From contig CP142454.1 in NCBI GenBank assembly GCA_038049695.1, positions 20,716,501-20,780,500 on the forward strand: DNA of 64,000 bases, given 5' to 3'. Each line of letters opens with the position of its first letter. The first letter of the stretch is position 1. Under the pieces are notes generated by a model. It worked only from the letters and a program-made list of their open reading frames with translations, was not told where the DNA came from and ran no database searches. This stretch comes from Cinnamomum chago. Its lineage: Eukaryota; Streptophyta; Magnoliopsida; Laurales; Lauraceae. The position numbers and the translations under genes are program-made. Positions 22,325-34,800 of the stretch are shown in pieces.

Positions 22325-24647
22325 TCATGGATCTGTACGTCGTCGGTACGTCACTGGCAAGCCCTCCAGGATCTCGAGGGTGGTTTGGAGTGCCCGGTAA
22401 TAGAAATCTGCAGGCTGTTCCGTTCGTGCAATCGTAGCGCGGAGATGGTCCCTCGCCCGAGTGATCTGTAAGAAACAAATAACTGTGTCAATACTTAAGA
22501 TAAGTATAACAAATGGATGCATAATGTTTCGATAAAGTACAAACACTCACCACTCTTGGAGTCGTGTTATCTACACCCTCATTAGGGTGATAGTGGGAAT
22601 GACGTTGGGGGTTCTGTACTCGAGGGTGTGAAATCCTAAAAAACCACACTAGGTAGTCGGGTGAGCACTCCCATGCATGTTGCGCTCGATGGCCGCGGTG
22701 CGATAAGGACAATACATGATCCTCCCAAGTAACCCAGTACTGGTCTAGAAACGCGTAAGAGACCCTGTATTGTCCAGCAGTAGATCCCCGAGACGCACGA
22801 ATGGGGGCGAGCGGTGCAAGTGGGATGGTCTGTACATATCCAAACTGTCGGAGAACCCTATGTGGATGGTAGTGTTCAATGACATCTAGCGCTCTCAAGC
22901 AACCACAGAAGAAAGATATCTGATGGAATGGATGATGAGCCCTGACACCAGTATACGGATCCCACTGGACCTGTGGCAAGTAAATGAAAGAACTCACTAT
23001 TATAATAAAAATTTGTCCATTGAAAAATAAGTGCAACATGATACCAAGGACCCCATATGGGTGCTCACCTGACTCGGATGTAGGTCATCCAGCCTCTCAC
23101 GCAACAGTTTTATGTTCTCCCTCGCAATCCCAGAATCCTGTCCAGGATTCCAGCGGCTCGCTTGAGGCATGCCAGCGGTATATCCCCACTGCGCAGGAGG
23201 ACGGGTAAATGGGAAGTGCTCGTACACCCAAGACTGCAAAAGATACCAATTATTAATTATACAATTTAAAGGATCAATTACGATGGAACATGTATATGTA
23301 TATGTATTACCGTGAGCAGTGTCAGATATCCAGCAATCTGTCGCACGTCTGCCCTCGTGGCGGTCCCCAATTGGCGATAAAGATATGCAAGTGCGGCAGC
23401 CCCCCATGCATAGCGACGGACCCGTGGCAAGTCCATCAGTAAATGTAGGTAGGCAATGGGGACTCGAGTGGCTGACTTATCGGCGAAGAGTGTGCAGCCT
23501 AACAAATACAGAAGATAGCCTCTAGCTACACACTCTACCTGCTCAACAGACGATGCAGGACTCACCTCGCCGCACACCCGTTTGATCCAAGCCATCCTCA
23601 CTACCCCACCACGAGCTACTCTCAACTCAGCTGACGCAGATGCCCTATCCACGCCCAATCCACGCTCAAGTAAATCTACTTGATCAGTAAATCCCATACT
23701 AGTCGATGCGTGGACAGGCAATCCCGTTACTGGGATGCCGAGGAGAGTACCCACATCATCTAAGGTGATCGTCATCTCACCAAATGGCATGTGGAAGGTA
23801 TTTGTCTCGGGCTGCCACCTCTCTACAAAGCTGGATACTAGAGGGCTGGAGATATATCGATAAGATAAACGCTTCAAATCTGCCAATCCAGACTCTTCTA
23901 TAATAGCATGAAACCGAGGAACATGGATATCGGCCCCATCCCCGGGCTGAGGTATGTACCAATCCTTCAGCCCTCGCCAATGATTGATACATTTGAGTGC
24001 CTCACGTTCCTGCACATTACAAGTATAAATCTTCATTAATATCTGTTATTATAGACTTCAACACATCTTATTTGAAAAACGATTAATTAAAACATTAAAA
24101 AAGACAATTGTACCTCCCCGTCCAATATGGACAAGGCTACGTGTGTCCTAAAACTCATAAGGACAGATAGGTCGGCCGGACCGCCGGGGATAGGACCCTC
24201 CCTTGTCGCCGCAGCAGGAGGACTGGATGGCTGTCCCTCCTCGAAATGGGAATCATCCTCCCCTGGTTCCCCTGCAGGGAGACTGGACGGCTGTGCCTCC
24301 TCCTCAGAGGAATCATCCTCTGAAGAACTGTCACCATGCTCTTCTCCTGGTGCCGATGCACGGGGACTGGATGGCTGTGCCTCCTCCTCTGAGGAATCAT
24401 CCTCTGATGAACTGTCAAGATGCTCCTCAACCTGCTCCGGGAGTGGATCCTGTTGCACTTTTCGTCTTCGTTCAGACGCCATTGGCCGTTGACGGCCGGC
24501 GGTCGAAGAACTCGCATGCACACCTCGGGAACGCGGTCTTGAGACACCAATCTTTGTCCGAACTCTCGATGGCTCGCGAGAAGAACTGGCCCGTCCCCCT
24601 GTCATCTGTGAGCTGGCACCAATACGGCGAGCTGGTTTTCTCGGCAT
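22325..24647 (-). CDS. Plant mobile domain (PMD) protein, MAIN/MAIL-like, carried by the MULE
   Basis: Predicted 652 aa. Coding exons (minus): 24114-24647, 23311-24009, 23069-23233, 22551-22970, 22325-22465. Every intron is GT-AG and phase 0. Residues 1-30 are basic (MPRKPARRIG). Residues about 85-150 are acidic with two copies of DSSSEDDSSEEEAQPSS and a third decayed one. The PMD (PF10536-type, aminotransferase-like) begins near residue 178 with CINHWRGLKDWY and contains SSFVERWQPETNTFHMPFGE, LDDVGTLLGIPV and SWVYEHFP. PMD proteins include MAIN/MAIL1 of Arabidopsis, needed for meristem maintenance and transposon silencing. Copies also ride on transposable elements. No break was found, so the gene looks functional. 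An upstream non-coding exon ending near 25122 is likely, since the acceptor at 24658 matches a good donor at 25121. Confidence 0.9.
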
Positions 24648-24657
24648 TTCATCCAAT

Positions 24658-25121
24658 CTGTTAAAAATGAAAACCAATAAAAGAGATTATCATATTTTGT
24701 TGTACTGCTCGGTTTAAATAGACAGTGCAACATTGTTCTGCACGGCGAAATGGTACCGTGCAAATTATTTTTGCACGGCGAAATGGTACCGTGCAAATTC
24801 TTTTTTCACGGCGAAATGGTACCGTGCAAAATCTGTTTGCACTGTAATATGAAACCGTGCATATGTATTCTGCACGGTTTACACTTACCGTGCATAAAAT
24901 CCCTGCACGTTTCTGGACTGCTGAGCAGATCGCGAACAACTATCCATGTTTTCAAAAATGGAAAACATTGGAGTTCGAAACTATTCATGTTTTCATTACG
25001 GACTTCTTCCCTATTTGTTGCAGAGGTCTCACAACTATACTCTCTAATGCATAAATTACAACCTAAACAAATTTGTGAAAATGATAAACCTATGAAGAAG
25101 AAGAAGAAGAATGGCTCTCAC
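24658..25121 (-). other. Inferred 5'-UTR intron of the PMD gene
   Basis: On the minus strand the donor CTCAAACAG|GTGAGAGCC (25121) and the acceptor TTTCATTTTTAACAG|ATTGG (24658) define a 464-bp intron ten bases before the PMD start codon. It contains the right palindromic array. This mirrors the transposase gene, whose first intron holds the left array. Inferred from splice signals only. Confidence 0.55.
24706..24925. repeat. 33-bp palindromic array, right (7 units)
   Basis: Units start at 24706, 24739, 24772, 24805, 24838, 24871 and 24904, exactly 33 bp apart. Two adjacent units are near-identical (TGCACGGCGAAATGGTACCG then TGCAAATT...). The array lies about 500-720 bp from the right end, mirroring the left array. 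Confidence 0.9.
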
Positions 25122-25376
25122 CTGTTTGAGTGTCCCTGCTGATGAAGAAGACGAAGAAGAAGGAACGCAGCTCACCAACCGTCCACGAGGGTGTGAGAGA
25201 TCTGAAGTGGAGAAGGTCGACGACTCCGAAATGGCCAGAAATTTGAAAACTCTGAACGAGGGAATGTATTCAGGCAATGGAACGAATGGTGAGCTTGGAT
25301 GGGCAGTTTGGGGATTATGGTGGGTGAGCTCAGTAAAATCAAGCCAAAATTAGAATGGTTGTGGTGAGTTCAGCAA

Positions 25377-25420
25377 GTGGGTGTATTCAGGAGTCTTAGT
25401 GGGTGCATATAGAATTTCTC
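25377..25420 (-). repeat. Right terminal inverted repeat of the MULE
   Basis: The complement reads GAGAAATTCTATATGCACCC and onward. It matches the left repeat in three blocks totalling 31 bases plus scattered positions. Confidence 0.9.
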
Positions 25421-25429
25421 TTTTCACTT
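25421..25429 (+). repeat. Target-site duplication of the MULE, right
   Basis: TTTTCACTT, identical to 18446-18454. Confidence 0.9.
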
Positions 25430-25736
25430 TCAAGTATCAATCACTCCTCTGCGCGAAGCACGTTAGAGATCCTCGAGTCGAGCATCTTCTTCCGGTTTTG
25501 CAAAACCACCTCTTCAAATCAGCAATACCAGCATTCCCGATTCCCATTTCCCCACAAACACCGATTCCATGTTTTTACGGTCTGAGAAAACCCAATCAGA
25601 TCGCGATAAAGACCAGATCCTGGCTATAAATATCTCTTTTCGAAAACGAAATCTGCCCTCAGTTTTTTCACTAGTCCCACTTTGCCACCTTCTACAGTTT
25701 TCTTTTTTGGCATTTCCCTCTTCCTCTTCCTCTTCA

Positions 25737-25744
25737 TATATAAA
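25737..25744 (+). promoter_or_regulatory. TATA box of PFK
   Basis: TATATAAA, 64 bases before the PFK ATG at 25808 and after a pyrimidine-rich TTCCTCTTCC stretch. It lies 317 bp inside the right end of the MULE, so only about 310 bp of original upstream sequence remains next to the promoter core. Confidence 0.55.
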
Positions 25745-25807
25745 TGGATTCTCCTTTCCTTCCGAACGCTGGTTTTTCTTCCCCTTTGGAAAGTCTCTGC
25801 TTCTTCC

Positions 25808-28800
25808 ATGGATTCGATTTCTTCGTCTTCTCTCGTTCCGAAGCATCGCTTTGATTCGAATACCTACCATTTCTTCGATCCAATAACATTTCCTGCTTCA
25901 GCTAGGGTTTCGTTTCCAGTAAAGAACACGGATTCCAAGCTCAAATCTTCGAAAACGATGGGATGCTCGAGCAGATCTGAATTGAAGATCGTGAATGGAG
26001 ATGCCGGATTTGTTCTTGAAGATGTTCCGCATTTGTCCGATTACATTTCAGATCTTCCAGTAAGTTTTTCTTTTCGTTGATTGTCTTGGTTTTTTTAAGT
26101 GAAATGGAGCCTTTTTCAAGTAGTGATCGGATGAATCTTCCTTCATATGACCTTTTCTTTGAGGTTTGAGGTTTGATTTGAATCTCGGATCGTGTTCCTC
26201 ATTTCCTTTTTCCCTTCAAGATGTAGTTTTTTTTTTTTTTTTATTCATGTTTTGGTTTGATGTCTATGGAGGCATCAGTCGTCAGATCATCTGTCCTGTA
26301 GTAATCATTTACTTTGATCTAATTCTAGTCCTGATGTAGAAGAATTACTTATATCCTCTCTTTTCTTGGATATGGGAGATAGTTTGTATTTTTACTGCTC
26401 AGTTGATGCTTTGCTTTCTAGGATTTTTGTTTTCACATTCTGTCTTTCCATATAATAGTCCTACAAAGTTTCAGTCCCATGAAGAAGGAAAGCTTGTTTT
26501 TTTACTGCTCATTTGATGCCTTACAGGTTTTTCATTCTAAGTTTATCTTTAGATATTAAACCATTTCATGAGTTGTTTCTTAATATTTTGCATTTAGGGT
26601 CTTGAGAGACATCTGATGTTCCTTCTTGGAAAGAAAATGAAAAAAAATGCTTAGACCTTTAAGTTTTCCTGTTACTGCAATCTCACAAAATGGGAGAAGA
26701 GAAGCACCCTTTTTTTTTACCGTAAAGCTGTGCTTTTCATCTGAAGATTGCAATGGCTGATCCTGCTATTTAAATTGATTTAAATCTATCTATAGAATTT
26801 TATGTTATGTTTGGCTGAACTGGTCCTGCTATTTAAATTAAAATATATCTATTTTATAGTGTTTTATGTTATAAATAGTAGCATCAATTTTTAAATAATA
26901 GACTAAAGTATTATTATGTGCTACTTTTGGGGAAAAGGCAGGCAACTTGCTGAAATGCATCTTTGGGTGGGTGTGGTTCATGGAACCTACACAATAAATG
27001 GATCTCTCTGTTGGTGCTCAGATGATTTCATCCTGTGGACCAAACTGTGGGTGAGACCCCCAATCCCAATCCCAATAAACCCGCAGACTGACAATCTGAC
27101 GAGTACTACTATATTTTAAATATATGGCTATGAAGATAATGGCGATGTTTTAACTTTCAATAAGCAAAAGTTTAGTGATTGGATGATTAGGATTGCTCGA
27201 GCAGCGCAATCTTGTTCTGTGGGTCATCATCTGCAGTGGTCCCACTAGAATCTAGATGATATTCTGGTAATGGACAGTGCATCACAAGGAATGTTAGGTG
27301 CCACAAATTGACCAACTGATCCTTTATTATTATTATTATTATTATTATTAATCCTCCAGTTTCAAGTTTTTTGGTGAAATTAGCGAAACTTGGTCAAGAA
27401 AATTTAATACAGAGATGAATGTTAGTGACTCAGATCCAAACCAATGAATATGAACTAAATAAATATGAATGATTACGACAGGAGATTTTGGATTTACTTA
27501 TATTGACTTTAGATTATGGTATTTCAAGGAAAAAAATGGTCCTTCCACAGTTTTCCCCATTACAAGTTCTTATTTATATTGTTCACAGAATCACAGGAGT
27601 GATCTAACATGAGAGGTGTACTTAGAATTATTTTTGGATTTTAGGAACTCTTTAAGAATATGTTTTCTTAGAGAATTTTTAAACTAATAGAGAAGGTGGG
27701 CGGGTTTTCTGAAAAACCTATTTCTGGTTTTGTGTTTGGAAGGCGGGCATTTTTGGTCATTTATTTGCCCAAACAGTGGTTGGAAACTGGAAAAGTAAAA
27801 GACCATTAGACAAGGGTATTTTTAGAAAGGGTTTTATAGTTTAGGTGTTTTTTTTTTTAAAGAAAGCCTCAAAGGTCAGATGTCTTTTAAATATAAGGCA
27901 AACCTCACAGGGTGCTTCAAAAATTTCTGTTATTCATTTAAATACTGATAGAAAATATATTTATGTCTGCCTTCTTCTTTATGAAAAAAAAAATCTCAAG
28001 TTTTTTGCTACCTGTATTTTTCTACAGACTTATCCAAATCCTTTGCAACACAATCCGGCATATTCAGCTGTCAAGTAAGTTAATTTAGTTTTTTCCGCTT
28101 CAATAGACTGATCTTTGTAGTGATGTTTGTAAACAGTTGTTTGCATTCTTTGCTTATGATCTTCTTGATGCTTGATATTCTTAGCTTTGTTTTTCCAGGC
28201 AGTATTTTGTTAATACTGATGATACTGTTGCTCAAAAGGTGGGTATTTGATGATTGTTTTTATTTTATTTTATTTACTGAGTATAGATTTTGTTCCTTTC
28301 ATCCTGTATGTTGTTACACACAAAGATCTCAAAGGTTTATTTTTGATGGATTAGAGAAGTTACCATATCAATCCTTCTTGTTATAATTGGTGGCCTGTAA
28401 TATGTAATTGACTGTTTTCTTGTCTGTAGATTGTTGTTCATAAAAGCAGCCCAAGAGGGACTCACTTCCGACGTCCAGGTGTGTAGCTTTATCGCAAATT
28501 TGTGCGATTCGAAGGCTGTGGCATAATATGAATTTTACTGATATTCATGGATTTTGCCCAGGTGTATTTTGAGTCAGACGAAGTGCTTGCATGTATAGTA
28601 ACATGTGGTGGCCTATGCCCGGGGCTTAACACAGTGATTAGGGAAATAGTTTGTGGCTTGAACCACATGTATGGAGTCAGAAATATCCTTGGAATAGATG
28701 TGAGTTGCACTGTCGGTAGTTCCAAATGCAATTTTCTTTTCTGGTTTTTACTTGGACTAAACTGTTGTGTCAGGATGTAACTAGGGTCTCTCTTTGTAAT

Positions 28801-31800
28801 TTTCCTTTGGAACTTGAAATAGATGTGATGATGTTTCTCCATGCTACAAGTAATATAATTTAAAGTAATAGAATATTAGAGTTTTTTTAAATGGAGCATC
28901 AGAGCAGTGTCAGATATGAACCATATTTGCCAATATCAGATGCTCATGCTCCCAAGGTTTTTAAGCATATAGTGTTCACAAAAACTTAAATAATTCAATG
29001 GCACATCCTCTGTAACCAATTTTATGTTACTTTTACTTGGTTTGAGACATAAATGTGGTAACAGTGGTGAAAAATGAGATAAGCAATATAGCTGCATCAG
29101 CTGCCCCTATGTTAGGATTTTTTTTTTCCTCGAGCTTGTTTGATGTCAACAACACAGCCTTTTCCACCTCAGCTGAATGCTGTTCATACTACTCTGAACC
29201 TTTAACAAATCTAATTCTGATCCAGGGGCCTCAGAAAGTGCTTTAAGCATAGATTTTGCATTACAGGTGCTGCTTGTGACTACTTTTGGACAGTTGGCGT
29301 TGAATCTACGAAACCATAAGTTGATTGACTTGTAAATGTACAGTATACTTAATATAGGTGCATCGAGGTAGTTCCTACTTATCGTGAATGATATGGCTTG
29401 TGAAAGCTGATCTTTCTATACGTTTTATTAAGGTTTGTATTGTTGTTTGGATGTCAGTCAAATGTAAGGATAGGTAAGTGACACTAGCGGTTGCAGCAGG
29501 CGCGGGCAAGGTGTGGCGGTGTGGCGGAGTGAATTTTTTAAATGGTCAATTTTTTTGAATCTTGTATAACAACCAATATTGTGTTTTTTTTAGTGATTTG
29601 AAACCATATAAGAGTGGAGATAACTTTAGGAAAGGCTATTGAGGAGAAGCACTAGGAAAAACAGTGTTTAAAACTAAAATTACTTAGTTCTACTAGGTTT
29701 TAAACTGTAGCGTTGCTATTTTCAAAATAGCGTAGCAATCGAGATAACCGCTCTTTTGAACCATTGTGACAGCTTTACAAAAAGGCCAAATTAAAGAATA
29801 TGATTTGGACCTAAAGGAGGATAAAACTAAAAATCCAATCAGAAAAAGAAACAACAATAAAGTCCTGTTGAAAAGAAGACAGGAAAAGAATCAGTGGCAA
29901 GTCATAAAGATTTGATTAAAAAACTTGAATTATATGGTTCTTACATGTTATCAATATTCATGTAATTTGCTGCAAGTGGGGTGGTTTCTGACATGGGAAT
30001 TTTGTACAAAATTGTCTAGTTGCATCAACTGATCACTGGCCTGTTGAAGTGCTTGTAGGGAGGATACAGAGGTTTCTATTCTCGCAATACCATTACTTTG
30101 ACACCCAAGATTGTCAATGATATACATAAACGTGGTGGCACCATCCTTGGCACTTCACGAGGAGGCCATGACACCTCTAAGATAGTTGACAGCATTCAGG
30201 ACCGCGGGATTAATCAGGTATATTCTAAATAAGGGTGCATTGTTTTTTGTTTTAGTATTTGCAAGATCCATAGTTTATAAGAACCATAATTTTCATTCTT
30301 GGCCTCTAGACTTGGCCTCTAGATTTACACAGTACTTCATAGTTTCAAGATTATACCTTGTATTCCAGGTTTACATAATTGGAGGAGATGGAACACAAAA
30401 GGGAGCATCAGTAATTTTTGAGGTAACTTGAGGGAATAAGAAATGCCCATTTTAGTTTACTTACTCTTACTACCATCAGCTTCAGAGGCATATTATTATT
30501 TTTATTACTACTATTACATCTATTATTAGTAATACATCTATAATCATTTCTTTGACTACGTTTGAAACTTACTATGTTCCCCATTGTGCAAATGCACCAT
30601 TTATAGTCTTAACCATTTTGTAATCTTACATCATGCAGGAAATCAGAAGGCGAGGTCTCAAAGTTGCTGTTGCTGGAATCCCAAAGACTATCGATAATGA
30701 CATTGCGGTACTTTGCCTGCATATGCAATCTGTCACATATTATGACTTGCATTTTACTTTGTTGATCAGTTGCATAATTACCAATCATGTCTCACAAATG
30801 TTTAATGTTTTTATTATCTCTTGTCAAATCAGGTCATTGACAAGTCATTTGGTTTTGACACCGCTGTAGAAGAAGCTCAAAGGGCCATTAATGCAGCACA
30901 TGTTGAAGCTGAAAGTGTAGAGAATGGTGTGGGTGTTGTGAAGCTAATGGGGCGCTACAGTGGTAAGTTCCGATTCTGAGCGTTTCTGAACTTTTGAGTA
31001 ACAGAATGAAGTTAATAAAGTGGAGGAAATATCTTCTAGCAAGTTTTTTTTTTTTAGTCACTAGTTTGCATGTTCTACCGGATTTTTTTTTTTTTTTTGT
31101 GTTTGTAATTTAGGTTTAGCATTCCAAGTTCCAACCTGTGAAAAATTTTGCGTATTTATTGCTAGAATGTACTTCTTTACAAATTTATTCATCTGTAATT
31201 TATTTAATTTCTTGATTCCAGCTCAAACCTATTATTTCTAATCTAATAGGGTTTGTTGGGTGCAGGTTTCATCGCAATGTATGCTACTCTTGCCAGTCGA
31301 GATGTGGTATGCATTGTTGATAGTCATCTTGACTTTCCTTGGTTTATATCCTTTCAGTTCCCACATTCCAAAAACTATTGGATTGTGATTATTTTTCTCC
31401 TTTTTGTGGGGTAGAGGGGGCTGATTATTTTTTTATGTTGACAAATTTCTTTGTGGTTTTCCTAGGATTGTTGCCTGATTCCAGAGTCACCCTTTTATCT
31501 GGAAGGAGAAGGGGGACTCTTTGAATATATGGAGAAACGACTCAAAGAGAACGGGCACATGGTTATTGTTTTAGCTGAAGGTGCAGGACAGGAGCTTGTG
31601 GCTGAAAGCGTGCGGACAATGAACCCCCAGGATGCTTCTGGAAACAAGCTACTCCTTGATGTTGGGCTATGGATCTCTGAAAGGATCAAGGTAATATCCA
31701 ATTCATTTTGCATGAATGCCACGAGGGTTCATCTCCTGCAAGGTTTCAGCTGTAGGCATGCATACTTGTATGTGATTGGCCCTTGGAAATGTAAATGAAT

Positions 31801-34800
31801 TTTCTTGATTATCTATCATTCATTTTATCCTTGATTTTTCTGAAATTAGTTTCCTGTCCCTGGTTCATCATGGAACTTCAAAATTTGTTTTCCTAATAGC
31901 ATTTGGATTGCATAATTAAATAACTAATGGAATTTTTTCCTAATTAGAGCATAGAGAAATGATTGTATATAAGAGACTAAATAATGGGATATACACAATA
32001 AAGAATAGCCAGATCATGTCACTATAGCAATCAGATAACTGCCCTAGCAAGTGGTAGGTTTCCCCAGTTTTGTATTGTGGATGCCATTTAATTGAGTGTA
32101 TGCTATAGATTAGGTCATTCTCTTAGCCTGCATTATGAGTTTCACATAAATTATAATGAGTTACTCAAAGATGAGTTTTCCTTTTTTATGTCCATAGTAA
32201 ACTCAGATGTTTATTTTTTTGGCTATTGTGTAGGATCATTTTACAAAACAACAAAAGATGGTGATAAATCTCAAATATATAGGTTCGGTGGAAGAGATAT
32301 CTTTCTTTGTTTTGAATTTTTAATCAATTGAGTTAAATTAGGGTAAACGAGCAAATCTAAGTAAAATGCTGATGCCGCAGATCCAACATACATGATTCGT
32401 GCGATTCCAAGCAATGCATCTGACAATGTGTACTGCACGCTCCTTGCTCATAGTGCTGCTCATGGTGCAATGGCTGGATACACAGGCTTCACTGTTGGCC
32501 CCGTTAATGGCAGGCATGCTTACATACCCTTCCATGTGAGTCTTCCATCCTATATGCGTTGTCCTATCAGATATAATAAATACAATCACATTCTTTGAAG
32601 TTTCAAATGGAGCCACTATGGCACCCCACCAACAAGGCTTATGATTAATAGCTTTACTTTGTCATGACGGCAAACCGTACCTTGAAGGCTGGAGTGTGCT
32701 AATTACCAAACAGCAGCATGTGTTTGAGTTTTTCATCACTACATAAGGTCCTTGCTTCAAGATATGAACAAATTGATAGGAGTCATCCGGAATTTTATAT
32801 GAATTGAAGTCTCTTGGATATATGTCTATGATCCCCTCAAGAAATGTGGAGTATGTGCTGCTTCTATAACATGAGGGCAGCTTGGTCAATTTTTTTCTCT
32901 CCATTGAATGACTCCCAAGGTGGTTTCCTTGACTTTGTTAAAAAAAAAAAGTAAAAACCATAGCTGGTGCTTTGGAAGATTCCTGGTTTCTATGGCTTAC
33001 GCCCTGATCCATGATGTTAGTGGACCTTCTCAAGTTGCTGTTTTTAATAGATTCCATCTGTCTACTAAGATGGTCCTGGTCTACAATACTGTCATGTTTT
33101 ATTCTCTTTAACACTATTAATATTTTCCTAGATAGTATAGTGGCATGCATCACCTAACTCTTTGATGCTTTGCCAACCTGCTGTTATTAATTGAATCTGT
33201 CATTAAATAAAGTCAGGAAGTTAGGCACCTTCTCCCTTTTTGTTTCTGATCTTTCTCTAATGTATTTTTCTTTACATAGAGAGCTACACTTTCTAATGAA
33301 CACTGACTGCTGGATGATGTGGGTATAATCTCAATTCTCAACTGTCAATTGAATAGACTTATGAATAGACCATAATGCAAAAATTGCATTGTCATATAAT
33401 ACTAGATGCCTGATCATTATACCTCTGATAATTGTGGACCATAGCTCCTCTTTTTCTTTTCTTTTTTGTTCTGGTAAATGCTCATGCATCCACACACACA
33501 CGCTACCCAAGTCCCTAACCAGCAGAGCTACAACCAAGGATTGATCCCTGGTTGTTTCTGTGGAGAGGTAGATGCCTCACCACTGAAGGACCATTGCTCT
33601 TTCATCTTTATAACTATACTTTTGTAGTTTAGTAATTGGACAATGGGGAGTAAGAGCAGGACATTGTTCTGATGTTGATTTCTAGTAACCTTAGTTGTAA
33701 GGCTTACAAAGATGCCCAAGATCAGATGATCGTACCTCCAAAAACAAGTCTTGCATAGAAGAGTGGGGAAATAAATAAATAAAATCAATCCAAATAAAAA
33801 AGAAAAGAGAAAAGGACACAAATATTCTCCTAGGGCATGTAAGTGTAATGACCGTGCTGAGGGATATCTGTGTACTTCCACTTTTCCACATAAAAATCTG
33901 CCTTTCCTAACCCAACCCCACTCCCCAACCCCTAAAAAACCATAAACACTTTTCTGTGGATTCCTGAAAATTGTATTGCTTTTGATGCTTTTTCTCGCAG
34001 AAAAACATTTGCTGGCAAAGGTTTTCCGTGCAAAAACATCCTGCTTTTTTCCTTTCAGTTTTTGCAGGGAGTAGTGACAAACATGCCCTTATGTTAAAGA
34101 GAGGAGAACACACTAAAAACTGTGCAAAGTAAGGAGAGGAGCAAAACTATCTTGCCATTCACCTCCTACACACTTAGGAAGAGTGGAGATAGAGCTTTTA
34201 TATTTGTCCCTTGCACTTCAATTAAAATCTAATTCCTTGTAAGATTAAAAAACTCCCCATAAAAGTCTTTTATTTAAAAAACATCATAAAATTAAAAAAA
34301 TCTTAATTATAATCATAATCTAACAATAATTTGAAATATCATTCACTCATAGGTTTTTCTGTGCTATAGGGCTGGCCCAGTTCACATACAATTAAAATAA
34401 AGATGCAGGGAATTAAATAAGGGCTCCAAATCCACTGATGGTTCCATGGTCAGATATCTCCTTTTCCATAGAGACAACCAGGGATCAATCCCCGGTTGTG
34501 TTGCCCTACTAGTTAGGGACTTAGGTAATGTGTACTGGTGTGTGCATGAGTATTTATCAAAGCAAAAAAGAAAAAAAATTCCAAATATATTATCTTTGGG
34601 GTGCAAATGATAATACGCTACAAAAAGAATAACATGTATACTACAAGGGATGTATCCCACAATGCAGGCTCTTGTCAAGCCAGCAACTCTCATTGCATAC
34701 ATAAATAAGTGATTCCACCTTAAATTTGCAGTTAAATGGACAAACTTTCCTCTTTACCCAGTTTGTACCAAACATTATTTGTACTTTAGCTTGTGCCTCC

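Larger units (their letters stand above)
18455..25420 (+). mobile_element. Mutator-like element (MULE), full length, two genes
   Basis: 6,966-bp element bounded by 44-bp imperfect terminal inverted repeats and a perfect 9-bp target duplication (TTTTCACTT). It carries a plus-strand transposase gene fused to an OTU protease domain and a convergent minus-strand plant-mobile-domain gene. Three 33-bp palindromic arrays lie at about +470 from the left end, at the midpoint, and about 510-720 from the right end. The perfect duplication points to a fairly recent insertion. One in-frame stop in the transposase N-terminal region argues that this copy may not make a full transposase. The right end lies 387 bp before the PFK start codon. 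Confidence 0.93.

Noticed and set aside
24127-24664. Long plus-strand open frames opposite PMD exon 1
   Set aside because: Shadows of the acidic Ser/Glu repeat coding on the minus strand. No start context or domain.
18923-24925. CRISPR array
   Set aside because: Period of 33 with palindromic units looks superficially similar, but spacers are not unique, there are no cas genes and this is plant nuclear DNA.
25111-25353. 80-aa plus-strand frame near the right end of the MULE
   Set aside because: Begins in a GAAGAA repeat and covers the inferred PMD leader exon on the other strand. No domain seen.
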